From NCBI RefSeq assembly GCF_000002985.6, contig NC_003284.9:1984001-2048000 (forward strand): a DNA stretch of 64,000 nt, written 5' to 3'. Source of the DNA: Caenorhabditis elegans (taxonomy: Eukaryota; Nematoda; Chromadorea; Rhabditida; Rhabditidae). Under the pieces are notes generated by a model. The model saw only the letters and a list, made by a program, of their open reading frames with translations. It had not been told where the DNA came from and did no database searches. The position numbers were made by a program, and so were the translations under genes. This document shows, piece by piece, positions 10,967 through 20,950 of the stretch (position 1 is its first letter; every line of letters begins with the position of its first letter).

Positions 10967-11703
10967 TCACTGGTGTTGGTATGTCGCCATGGCAACGCGC
11001 CAGCGGCGTAGAATAGTGCAAGTTGTGCATTAAAAGAGTGCAATTAAAGTGGATAACCCATATATTTCTAGGAGCAGAATTTTGAGCTGAGTTTTGTTGC
11101 GCAAAAAAATTCAAAATTGTTTGCTGTTAAAAACCTGGGGCTTCAATCAAAAATATGAACAGTCATCGCGTTGCTGAAGTGGTAAAAAAGCTTCTGGGAA
11201 TATATATGTAAAGCACAAAACTTGAAAGAAAAATATAAAAATTGATAAAACTCCAGCGCAGTTCGGTTTTTTTTTCAAGCAGTTTAAAATTAAAATTCAT
11301 ATTGGTAGAGATTCTTTTGGCATTTCCTAACATACAGGGTGGTCCATAATTATGGGCCACCCTGTACACTGCTTGGTGGTAAACGTTTATCAATTGCTAC
11401 TATTCTCAAATCTGGAATAATTTTTTTTCGTCAAATATCCAGTCATCAAACTCCAAAAAACATTATCTTCAGCAAACAGTTGGCGATGGATTAAACAGCT
11501 AATAAAGTGAAACTTTTCATTCTCTGAACATGGAATAAACATTGAAAAATAACACGAAATAAAGCAATTTCAAAGATTGGAAACCGAAAATCAATACCTT
11601 CCAAAATAAATATGTACATACGGAAAATCGTCGGTTTGTCCACTTGGGTTGAATTATTCACTTAAAAATTGGATTCATAACTGACAAACACAATGTAGAT
11701 ATT
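10967..11703. other. Intergenic with a 30-bp transposon-end palindrome
   Basis: AT-rich spacer. The only distinct feature is the palindrome at 11335-11364, listed separately. Confidence 0.4.
11335..11364. mobile_element. Palindrome of two joined Tc1/mariner-type ends
   Basis: Thirty bases made of CAGGGTGGTCCATAATTATG running directly into the opposite end GGCCACCCTG, flanked by TA on both sides. The ends match those of the 1332-2260 element. It looks like a copy that lost its whole interior. Confidence 0.65.
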
Positions 11704-12614
11704 TCAATGAATGAAACTGGCAAATAGTTCATCCTCTCTTTCTCTCAGCTTTCTCTCGTATTTCATCAATGGACTAAACCATGCGCCATCTTTTATCGCA
11801 TGAACATCATCATGCTCGATCAACTCCTTCCATCGACAATATTCCTCATATCGAGACGTCTTTTTCGAGTGAACAAGTGAATCGAGTCCCCAAGCCAAGA
11901 TACGACTGTTCACAAATGCTAAAGCTCGGCTTTTCATCTGACCAAACAGCTCCGGAGCATCTCTCCACTCAAAGTTCTCGAACCACTGACGATCAAGAAG
12001 TCCCGAAAGCTTTTGGAAGTAGCCGCCTGAAAATAAAATTATTTAGTTATTTAATTATTTAGTCTCAGTGAAAAGATTTCTTCGGACTATGCTATTGTGA
12101 ACGTATAGTTCAGTTCTATTGTTTACTATCCCTCTATTATTATCGCATTTCCCATCTGTCTTTGTGTAATAGAGGTCACTCATCTGGCCTGCCCTCTTAG
12201 TGTTCTACCCCTTCAATATATTCATTCTATACATCAGCTGGCGAGTGAGAGGCGACCTATATCCTCTCTCTCCATCCGGCCTATTTAATTAATAAATACA
12301 TGTATTAAAACACTATATTTAACAATCATAAACAGATAATGAGGTACCATTATCTTCCGTTTATACTATCTACTGCTACCTTCCCTCATCACGCTACAAA
12401 AACCATTTCTAATTAGCTCACAACACTTGCAAAAAAAAAACACATTTTAATGGTCTTTCCGTATGGAAACAGCCTTGTGATGCATAAACGTGACTCGAGA
12501 AGGTTTTCTTTCAAATAAAACTACCCACAAGGTGAGACGGATCTGCGTTCGGCTGCTGCTCTCACATGTGCTTCAATCGAAGAATTATCCGCTGGACCAT
12601 TGGCTTTTTCGATC
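11704..12614 (-). CDS. Unrecognised protein, two 3' exons
   Basis: Two minus-strand exons that join in phase: 12529-12614 (acceptor ATTTTAG, donor CTT/GTGGGT) and 11704-12026 (acceptor TTTTCAG). The join reads VSPCGYFQKL. The last exon encodes a charged, largely helical C-terminus (RILAWGLDSLVHSKK, KYERKLREREDEL) and ends in TGA. The upstream end is unresolved: exon 12529-12614 needs a preceding exon ending in phase 2, and the candidates at 13133-13268 and 13678-14103 do not clearly supply it. The family is unknown. Confidence 0.6.
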
Positions 12615-12679
12615 CTAAAATTTTTGCTCCTAACCAACTGTATTTTTCTAGCTAGAAATAAAGTTTATTGAGGACTCAT

Positions 12680-13039
12680 CAGGGCTGTGCGGCAAACGGC
12701 AACCAGGTTGCCGGTTGCCAAAAAGTTGCCGAAGTTTTGGCAAACAAAAAGGGCGGTTTGCCGAAGTTTTTAGGGTTCGGCAATTTCGGCAATTTCTGAT
12801 ATCAATGTGAAACATTTTGTAGATCAGAAAAAAGCATTCAGGGAGCCTGAAAAATGCTAAAATTCCACACTGTGAACGAAAAAAACGACCATACTTTTTT
12901 CCAAAACGCTCAAAAATATAAATTCAACAAAAAACAAACTTTTGAACCTGGTTGCCTTTTGCCGGTTGCCGAAATTTTTAAGGTTCGGCAATTTTGGCAC
13001 TTGCCGCTTGCCAAAAATTTTGGTTGCCGCACAGCCCTG
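12680..13039. mobile_element. MITE of the GTGCGGCAA family
   Basis: Terminal inverted repeats CAGGGCTGTGCGGCAA and TTGCCGCACAGCCCTG bound a 360-bp AT-rich core with further internal TTGCCG/CGGCAA repeats. Related copies occur at about 31041, 44502, 54908 and 60203. No coding capacity. Confidence 0.75.
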
Positions 13040-13132
13040 GTACTTATAGCATTTTTAAATTGGAAAGCATAAATGGCATTTCAGTGAAATATACGTACAA
13101 CCGTGTTAGATTAATCGATATTCAAAAATCAC

Positions 13133-13268
13133 TCATGAGCCAGCATCAAGAGATTTGGATATTCTCACAGCAGATCTCTTTCTTGGTGGGCTATCCGGTG
13201 ACATTGCATCAAACGAAGGCATCCGTGGCGGTGTTGCAAATGGATTTGGAAGAAATCGTCGGTCAATG
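13133..13268 (-). CDS. Candidate terminal exon
   Basis: After a TTTTTTCAG the minus strand is open to a TGA at 13133-13135, reading RRFLPNPFATPPRMPSFDAM and on to a basic Ser/Pro-rich tail. An internal GTGAGA could act as a donor. The phase would need two bases from an upstream exon. It may be an alternative last exon of the gene continuing at 12614; this is not proven. Confidence 0.4.
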
Positions 13269-13677
13269 CTGAAAAAATAAATAATTAAGTTAAAGTTGTC
13301 ATGGTGCATCTGACATTTTAAACGGTCAACTGTGAAATGCTCAGCAATACACGTTTATTAAGCTCAGAGCTAGCAATAAGGACATATCGGCTCGGCTTTC
13401 TTTTTGAGGTTCGAGCAAAAATATTAAAACATACACCGCCCTTTCTAGCACAGATCCCCGACGTTTTCCACAGATTTTGAATGTTTAGAAAATGTTTAAA
13501 TTGCCATTCTCCGCACTACATTCCTGTTATTTACTTATTGCTAAACGTTTTTTTGAAAGTTGAAGAACTGCGCTGAAAAAGACGCGAGACAAGGTACGGT
13601 GCGGCAACTAATACGAAGGTTATGTAAAGCATCTCAAACCCTCGATTGCTCTGTGATGAACATTTGTTCTAAAACAC

Positions 13678-14103
13678 CTAGCATTCTCTGTATTCGGAGC
13701 CATTTCGCAGAACCGTTTCGTAGACGGGGTAGATTTCCCTCAGACGTTGTTTCAGAACACCATAATCCGGCCGCATCGGAACTCCACGCTTAGCAGCAGC
13801 GTCTCGTTGTACTCTCATAATTCCAGCAGCTGACAAGTTCCCATGTGGTGGAGTACGTTCTTGTAGTGCGAGAAGCTGCTCTTCGTCAATTCCATGAGCA
13901 TATCGTTGCTCACGCTCTCTTAATATCTCTTCCCACTGTCCCGAGTATGTTTTTAATTTTGGCATCATTTTCATATTGTCCCCAGAAGAGAACCCCTCTG
14001 GGTTAAACGGTGCTTTTACGAAGAATGGATCAGGAGCCCATCGTTGCTCCGTGCTCAACTCCGCTCAATATTCCGGTGGAGTTACGTTTTCAGATGCGTT
14101 CAT
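13678..14103 (-). pseudogene. Unrecognised ORF with in-frame TGA near the start
   Basis: An ATG at 14103, shortly after an AATTCCAG acceptor, begins a frame that runs to a TAG at 13678. It is interrupted by one TGA at codon 13 (14065-14067). The residues on both sides (VTPPEY, then AELSTEQRWAPDPFF) look continuous, as if a CGA codon had mutated. The rest encodes about 126 residues, rich in Arg/Glu, with LREREQRYAHGIDEEQLLAL. Either the gene is inactivated or translation starts downstream. The family is not recognised. Confidence 0.45.
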
Positions 14104-14960
14104 TGTCCTTTGAGCTATGGGGTTTCTGGAATTTCAGAATTGTAATACTTTGATAGAACAGAGGAAGAGAAAAGGTAATAGCGAAGAAAAGCAAAAAAGG
14201 AAACTTCTGAGGGAAATATGCGGCAATCTTTTGCCGATATAGAATTGTCTTTAAAATAATGCGAAATAAACAATTAAAGCTCACTTTTAACGTTCTAAAC
14301 GAGTAAAAATAGAATATTTTTGTTTGCTCGCGTTTAATACAACATATTCTACTAAAAATTATAAATAATTTAAAAGAAATTTATAGAAAAAATGAGAAAT
14401 CTCTGGGGGAACAAATAAAATCAATATGATAAAACACAAAAAGAGGTAGTTGTTTTGTCTGCAGAAAAGAGGATGAACATTTTTTTCTGCCTGCGTCTAC
14501 GCTCTCTCGCCGGCCACTGTGCAACGCGTCCCCCACCACAGGTGCGCGCCAATTTCCGACATGCAGTTCTGCAAAATGAGACAGTTGGGCAGGTTCCTCC
14601 GACATTATTCATAGAAATTTATTGAAATAATATGAAAAAAATATAAAAAACAACATCAAGCCAGTGGCACTTATTTCTTTGACTTTTCAGGAGCTTCAAC
14701 AGGACAATATAGAAATTCAACAGCAGTTATGCTCACAGTAGGGAACACGGAACAATTTGTAGAATAGTTCAAGTTCCAGTATTACCGCGACTTGTGATCA
14801 TTAGAAATGTCTACAAAATTACTGCAAAAACCCACGTGGCCAAAATTTTTTTTTTGTTGGTTTTTTTTTCTTCAGGTCTGAGCCTGGTTATTTTTAATAC
14901 TTTTCACAATTCGATAAGACAGTGGAACGAACACTGAATTCCCATTTAAGGCTGGAAGGA
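14104..14960. other. Upstream region, promoter-like patch
   Basis: GC-richer patch at 14475-14560 with CGCGTCC/GCGCGCC words, in otherwise AT-rich DNA. It could be the promoter of the minus-strand gene(s) below 14103. No ORF supported. Confidence 0.3.
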
Positions 14961-14963
14961 CCT

Positions 14964-15037
14964 AGGGGGTGGGGGTCGAACTTGTGACCTTGTGATTGCA
15001 AGCAGCGCGCATAGGCACTGAGCTATGCACCCCCCCA
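14964..15037 (-). repeat. tRNA-like repeat
   Basis: On the minus strand GGTGCATAGCTCAGTG (A-box-like) is followed by AAGTTCGACCCCC (B-box-like), with G-rich and C-rich ends that can pair. The T stem does not pair, so this is a tRNA-derived repeat rather than a tRNA. Confidence 0.5.
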
Positions 15038-15087
15038 ATGATGTGAGTGACTAATTGAATGTATGAAATCGATCGCCGAAGCTGACA

Positions 15088-15510
15088 AAAAGCTGGCTGG
15101 CAAGTTTTGCTTGGTACCGGGGTTCAATCCCGCCAGCGAGCAATACTTTTTTGTTTTTTACTTGGTGCCATTTTTCATAGTCTTGATGATTTTCACAAAA
15201 TTTTCGATGAGTTTAAAAAAAAACAAGTCAAGTTACACTTAAGTCTTGCCAAACTTTTATTGAAACGAAACAAGAAAAGTTTGGACCAACGTTTGGCAAG
15301 AGTTGTGTGAAACTTGGGTGAAACTTTGATGCAGCCTGAATCGAAGTTTTGCCAGAATCTTGCCCAACCTTTGCCCAAGTTTAGCCAACTTCTGATCCAA
15401 GTTAATATTTTTCGGGCCAAACTTGGGCAAGAAACTAGAGACAAATGCAATGCCGAGTTCGATTCATCGGATTTAGCTTGGAGTATCTGCTGAACCTTTC
15501 TGGCCAACTT
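15088..15510 (+). repeat. tRNA-like repeat with TTTGG/CCAAA tail
   Basis: Starts with a B-box-bearing segment (GGGGTTCAATCCC at 15118) and the same TTACTTGGTGCC tail as the fold-back element at 9690. It then runs into a region of repeated CCAAAC / GTTTGG words (15245-15430) related to the arms of the inverted-repeat region at 27.4-28.8 kb. Confidence 0.5.
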
Positions 15511-17005
15511 TGTAGATACTCCTAATACAATTAAGTAGACATAATTGAGTTAAGCTACTAGAGCAGCATATTTCAGTCTATTAATCAAAGCCAAATTTTG
15601 AATAGACAGTTACGCTCTCCTCACTTCCAGAACCAGTCTGTACAAAAACTGTATCAAGAATTTAATATACACATTTAATGTTTTCTATAGGGCTCTACAT
15701 CCCTCTTGGTACAAGAAACTGTCTTCTTCACAGTTATTGTCCCCACACTCTCAAAATCCAGCAGCAGCTAATACACCTCATTTTTCCTATTATCACTTTG
15801 TTTGTATATATTATTCAAATAAACTAACTCTTGAGTCTATTTCGAGAGGCTATAAATCCACTACCATTGTGTTTATGGTGTATCGACCGGAATATATGAT
15901 GATTCCCGAGACTCAAGAAGCAATCACAATCATCCGGATCTCAAAGAAACTGACATATCCATCCATCCATCCGACTTAATGATCTATTTTGGAAAGTGCG
16001 GCTTCCTGATTAGCATAACCTTAGATGGAAAATAGCAAACTGAATATACTTTTCATGATTTGATAAGTTTCAAGAAAAAAACAAAAAAAGTTTTTTGAGT
16101 AAACATATTGCGATCAAACGTCAAATTGAGAAAATTTAAAAAAAAATTAAAATTTCCCAGTTTGTGTGAAGATTCTCGAACCCATTTAGAGTTCAAAATT
16201 GAAAACCTAACGAAAATGTTTTGCTAGTTCGTTTTCAGACACCAAATATTTCAGTCAAAATTTTAGTCTTGATAAAAAGACCTATTTTGTAAGAAAGGTT
16301 GAAGTTAATTACATACAGGGAGGCTGTATACTGAAAGCAATCAAAGTGAAACTTTTGCGTAAAGTGAAACTCCTAGGGATTATTGCATAGAAATTAAGGA
16401 TTCTTGCTACAATTTTGCACAACTCGATGGTCTTGTGTAGTTTGAAACAACTCCTGCACACTCCACAATTTGCCACAAACTTATTAGTACTCAAAATTTC
16501 TTATTGTTGCCAGAATTAGAAAAAACTAAGATCCAATAGTTGTTCACAAAAAATAATCAATATTGTTTGTGTTGTTTTCTTCCCACATTCGAACTGTTGG
16601 CCCTTTGGCGCGCTCGAGTGCCCGCTCTCTGTCTCTCCACACACGATTGCTGCGCTTTCTTTCTCTGCCTCTCCTCCTCTCTCACTTATCCAAATTCAGT
16701 GGTCCATTTTAGTAGTTTTTTTTCCGGTTTTCACTTTTCATTCTTTTGCGTTATTTATAATCGATAAATAATGCAACCGAGTGTAAACTAATTTATCACA
16801 TGCAAAACACTTCAATTTAGTACGCCACACTCGAATCATAATAGAAAAAAAAATAATTTTTCGGAGAATTTTTGAGTTTTTTTAATTAACTCTCGAGATT
16901 CAAGTTTTAAACTCAAATGTTTGTTATATGTAAGATAGTTTACACATGGTTATATCAATTTTGTGTAAAAATCACATTCAGCAATTGCCAATCAAGTATT
17001 TTCAG
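15511..17005. other. Intergenic region upstream of the kinase gene
   Basis: No supported gene. A CT-rich, GC-richer stretch at 16600-16700 looks like a promoter or outron. A short CCAT repeat is at 15958-15972. Confidence 0.35.
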
Positions 17006-17354
17006 ATGTCGTTTACAAACAAAAGGAAGATGCTTATAAACTTGATCAAAAAGGCAAGAGAAAAAAATAGTTATTTTCAAAAGAAAGTGAGTACAATATT
17101 TGAAATCTATTGCATAAAATCTAATAATTTCATTAATTTAGAAACATCGCTCACCCCGGTCACCACGGTCACCAAGATCACCACATTCACCACGGTTAAG
17201 TGCCACGTCGAACAGTTTTCATGATAGTAACCCCCAAGATGAGTGCCATGTAGAAAAATTTGTGGAAATTATACAACTCAAGCAAATCATCGAAAACCAG
17301 AAAACGAATAGAATATTGGCCGGCACTGTAGTAAAGTGCTCACAACTTCTGTAG
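17006..17354 (+). CDS. Short Ser/Pro-repeat protein or N-terminal exons of the kinase gene
   Basis: ATG at 17006 directly after TTTTCAG. Exon 17006-17086 joins in phase across a 55-bp intron to an exon starting at 17142. That exon encodes repeated SPR units and a short helical segment, and stays open to a TAG at 17352-17354. It may be a separate 90-residue protein. More likely it is the 5' end of the haspin-like gene, with a donor such as GTAAAG near 17335, but no donor gives the phase needed at 17667. Confidence 0.45.
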
Positions 17355-17666
17355 TGTCTCCTCTAACTTAGAATTTTTGCATGACGATGGCTTAAAAAAT
17401 ATAGAAATGAGGTTTAAAAAAGTTGAAAAAACGACCGCCCAATTGCACCTCATCATTTTGTGACATTATTTGTTAAAATCAGTGATCTTTTTGTAATTTA
17501 TGAATTTATCTTGAAAATAACTTCATGCAAAATGTTCTGGAGATTTTAGTTTAAAATTAAATTTTTTGTTTGAAATCCTCGTCTGATGATACGCTTAACA
17601 AAGTGTCTACAGATACCGCTCGCGTGCAACTTTGAATTTTGAATCAATATAATCTTACTTTTTCAG

Positions 17667-18654
17667 ATGAACCAGCACTTGAACAACTGCTCAACAACTG
17701 CGGTCAAACCAAACCTGAAAAATGGTCCTCATTGCAAAAAGGATCTTTCGATTACGCAAACGTGGCTAAAGTTGGAGAAGGTTGCTTCGCTGAAGCATTC
17801 TCAACAACGTTCAAAAATGTATCGGTCGTCGTGAAAGTGCTCCCGTTAAGAGATGGACCAATTGGAAAGGATTGCGATGAATACGTTCAACGAACAGAAG
17901 CAGTGCTGGCAGAATTGATTGTCTTAAAATTGCTGTCTGCGTTGAGTACTAAAAACCGCCCTAACGTCACGGAAAACTTTGTGAAATTGGTTATGACAAA
18001 GGTTGTTGTTGGAAAGTACCCAACATCATTATTGAAAGCTTGGGACAAGTTTCGAGTGGAAGAACAATCTGGGAACATCCGTCCGTCAAAATTCAAGAAA
18101 AATCAATTATACCTGCTTTTGATTATGTCAAACGGTGGAACTCCTCTCGAAAAGTTCGAAATGGACAATATTGGTCAATTCTGCTCAATTATTCAACAAC
18201 TTCTCTTCTCTCTAGCAATTGCCGAAAAGGAAATGCAGTTTGAACATCGTGACCTCCACCTCGGCAATGTTCTTATAAAAAAACAGGTGTGGGAGAGTTG
18301 AATTTCGAAGCCGGATAGATACAGGTTTGTCTGGATTTCGAAAAATTATCAATTTCCTGAACTAAATTGTTTTTTTCTTCAGGCACTCAAATCATTTACG
18401 AGGACATGGAGAAAGACGGAGCAATGTTTGAAGGGTTCGGCGACTCGCAATTCGATGTCTATCGAGAGATGAGAAGCAACTGCAAGTGAGTAATGTTAAA
18501 ATCAAAAAGCGATAAACAGTTAAACCGTCAGGAGAAATTGGCAATTGTTTTCAAGTAAATCGAACATCATGTGGATCAAGTTTATCGCCACCACCATCAT
18601 CAGGAAAAACGTTTCCCCGTCTGCAGAATTCGAATTCTCCGAAAAACAACTTGA
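17667..18654 (+). pseudogene. Haspin-like protein kinase, probably inactivated
   Basis: Three exons of a nematode haspin-family kinase: 17667-18286, 18383-18485, 18532-18654. The first carries a glycine-rich loop (KVGEGCFAEAF), the ATP-binding lysine (VVVKVLPL), a helix-C glutamate region (VLAELIVLKLL) and the catalytic loop HRDLHLGN. The later exons carry the haspin-type tail GDSQFDVYREMR and the SSKSNIMWIKF segment. Between HRDLHLGN and GTQIIYED the metal-binding DFT/DYT segment is missing. That interval holds stops and sequence resembling a degraded version of it, and no donor/acceptor pair restores the phase. A run of seven A at 18277 is a likely frameshift site. The gene ends at a donor at 18655 and meets repeat DNA 30 bp later with no last exon. 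A frameshift from sequencing error cannot be excluded. Confidence 0.65.
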
Positions 18655-18756
18655 GGTTTGCATAAATTTAAAAACCATATATAATCACCAGCCGCTGACC
18701 GCGCCTACGGCGCGGCCAACGACTGGCACCATTAAAAGTATTGACACACATACACT

Positions 18757-19492
18757 TCCAGAATTTTCTCGATTTTTCTAGAAAGTCCTGGAACTTTCCT
18801 GAATTTTCTCGATTTTTCTAGAAAGTTCTGGAACATTCCAGAATTTTCTCGATTTTTCTAGAAAGTTCTGGAACATTCCAGAATTTTCTCGATTTTTCTA
18901 GAAAGTTCTGGAACATTCCAGAATTTTCTCGATTTTTCTAGAAAGTTCTGGAACACTCCAGAATTTTCTCGATTTTTCTAGAAAGTTTTGGAACGTTCCA
19001 GAATTTTCTCGATTTTTCTAGAAAGTTCTGGAACATTCCAGAATTTTCTCGATTTTTCTAGAAAGTTCTGGAACATTCCAGAATTTTCTCGATTTTTCTA
19101 GAAAGTCCTGGAACGTTCCAGAATTTTCTCGATTTTTCTAGAAAGTTCTGGAACATTCCAGAATTTTCTCGATTTTTCTAGAAAGTTCTGGAACATTCCA
19201 GAATTTTCTCGATTTTTCTAGAAAGTTCTGGAACACTCCAGAATTTTCTCGATTTTTCTAGAAAGTTTTGGAACGTTCCAGAATTTTCTCGATTTTTCTA
19301 GAAAGTTCTGGAACATTCCAGAATTTTCTCGATTTTTCTAGAAAGTTCTGGAACATTCCAGAATTTTCTCGATTTTTCTAGAAAGTCCTGGAACGTTCCA
19401 GAATTTTCTCGATTTTTCTAGAAAGTTCTGGAACATTCCAGAATTTTCTCGATTTTTCTAGAAAGTTCTGGAACATTTCAGAATTTTCCCGA
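18757..19492. repeat. 40-bp minisatellite that is a near-continuous heat shock element array
   Basis: About 18 copies of a 40-bp unit. Read in steps of five it is GAATT TTCTC GATTT TTCTA, then GAAAG TTCTG GAACA TTCCA. Seven of eight pentamers per unit follow the alternating GAAnn/TTCnn rule of heat shock elements, and only GATTT breaks it. Over the array this makes roughly 125-130 matching pentamers. HSF trimers bind three or more such units, so the region could hold tens of trimers. Units 5-11 (18941-19220) recur as units 12-18 with the same variant order. Confidence 0.9.
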
Positions 19493-19534
19493 AGTTTCCA
19501 ATTTCCCTTCCAAAGACGGAAAGTCAATTTTTCC

Positions 19535-19980
19535 CAAACTACAGTAATCCTACAGTAATCCTACAGTGCTCCTACAGTACTACTACAGTACCCCGACCAT
19601 GTCCCACTACTAACCCCAAACCTATATCTCTTCAAAAGACAAAAACACAATTTTTCATAAACTACAGTAATCCTACCGTACTCCTACAGTACTCCTACAG
19701 TACCCCGACCATATCCCACTAATAACTCCAAACCTATATCTCTTCAAAAGACAAAAACTCAATTTATCCTAAACTACAGTAATACTACAGTACTCCTACA
19801 GTACCTCTACAGTACTCCTACAGTACTCCGACCATATCCCACTAATAACTCCAAACCTACATCTCTTCAAAAGACAAAAACACCATTTTTCCCAAACTAC
19901 AGTAATCCTACCGTACTCCTACAGTACCCCGCCCATATCCCCCTACTAACCCCAAACTAATATCCCTCCAACAGCCGAAA
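19535..19980. repeat. CTACAGTA-rich tandem repeat
   Basis: About four copies of a roughly 110-130 bp unit. Each unit has a run of TCCTACAGTA words, then CCCGACCATATCCCACTA, then CTCTTCAAAAGACAAAAAC. Similar CTACAGTA words occur in copies B and C of the element. Confidence 0.75.
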
Positions 19981-20040
19981 ACGCCTTGCCTTTGTAAGCT
20001 ATGACGTCACTTCTTAACAAACGGACACTATTTTTTTATA

Positions 20041-20701
20041 TATAGGTAATGATATTTATTTATTTAATTAATATTTATTTATTTAATTAATATTTATTTA
20101 TTTAATTTATATTTATTTATTTATTTAATTAATATTTATTTACTTAATTAATATTTATTTATTTAATTAATATTTATTTATTTACCTAATTAATATTTAT
20201 TTATTTAATTAATATTTATTTATTTATTTAATTAATATTTATTTATTTAATTAATATTTATTTATTTAACTAATATTTATTTATGTATTTAATTAATATT
20301 TATTTATTTATTTCATTAATATTTATTTATTCAATTAATATTTATTTATTTAATTAATATTTATTTATTTACTTAATTAATATTCATTTATTTAATTAAT
20401 ATTTATTTATTTAATTAATATTTATTTATTTATTTAATTAATATTTATTTAAGTAATTAATATTTATTTATTTATTTAATATTTATTTATTTATTTAATA
20501 TTTATTTATTTAATTAATATTTATTTATTTAATTAATATTTATTTATTTATTTAATTAATATTTATTTATTTATTTAATAAATATTTATTTATTTAATTA
20601 ATATTTATTTATTCAATTAATTTTTATTTATTTAATTAATTTTTATTTATTTAATTAATTTTTATTTATTTAATTAATTTTTATTTATTTAATTAATATT
20701 T
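20041..20701. repeat. AT satellite, 19-bp unit
   Basis: Tandem AATATTTATTTATTTAATT units (19 bp, often 23 bp with an extra TTTA). Pure A/T except for rare C or G. The same satellite recurs at 24247-25248, 25497-25545 and 26795-26872. Confidence 0.9.
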
Positions 20702-20949
20702 ACCAGCCGTGGACCGCACCTTCGGCGCGGCCCCCGACTTCTGGGGCTGAAAATTAATTTTTTATGAAACTACCGTAACCCTACAGTATTCCTACCGTAC
20801 CACTATTATACCACTACAGTACCCCTACTATGTCCCTACACTAACCCTAACTCACTATCCCTCCAGAAGCCAAAACTTCACAGACTACAAAGACTACATA
20901 GACTACAAACTATGGACACACAGAATAAGCGCTTTATATATAGTAAATG
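20702..20949. mobile_element. Non-autonomous element copy B
   Basis: About 245 bp: head ACCAGCCGTGGACCGC with a GCACC-TTC-GGCGC-type hairpin, CTACAGTA words, an ACTACA-rich stretch and the tail GCGCTTTATATATAGTAAATG. Nearly identical to copy C. The LINE starts immediately after it. Confidence 0.6.
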
Positions 20950-20950
20950 A

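Larger units (their letters stand above)
18687..20051. mobile_element. Non-autonomous element copy A, carries the HSE array
   Basis: Head ACCAGCCGCTGACCGCG with a GCGCC-TAC-GGCGC hairpin at 18700-18712. It continues with the 40-bp tandem array and CTACAGTA-rich repeats, and ends in TTTATATATAGGTAATGAT at about 20051. Copies B and C share this head/tail design. A terminal-region hairpin without inverted repeats, and tandem cargo, recall Helitron-type elements, but no Rep/helicase gene is present, so the class is inference. Confidence 0.55.

Noticed and set aside
14381-14612. Overlapping 63-74 aa minus-strand ORFs
   Set aside because: GC-richer promoter-like DNA read in two frames; neither links to a downstream exon.
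18757-19492. CRISPR-like direct repeat array
   Set aside because: Units are directly tandem with no spacers, and the genome is a nematode.
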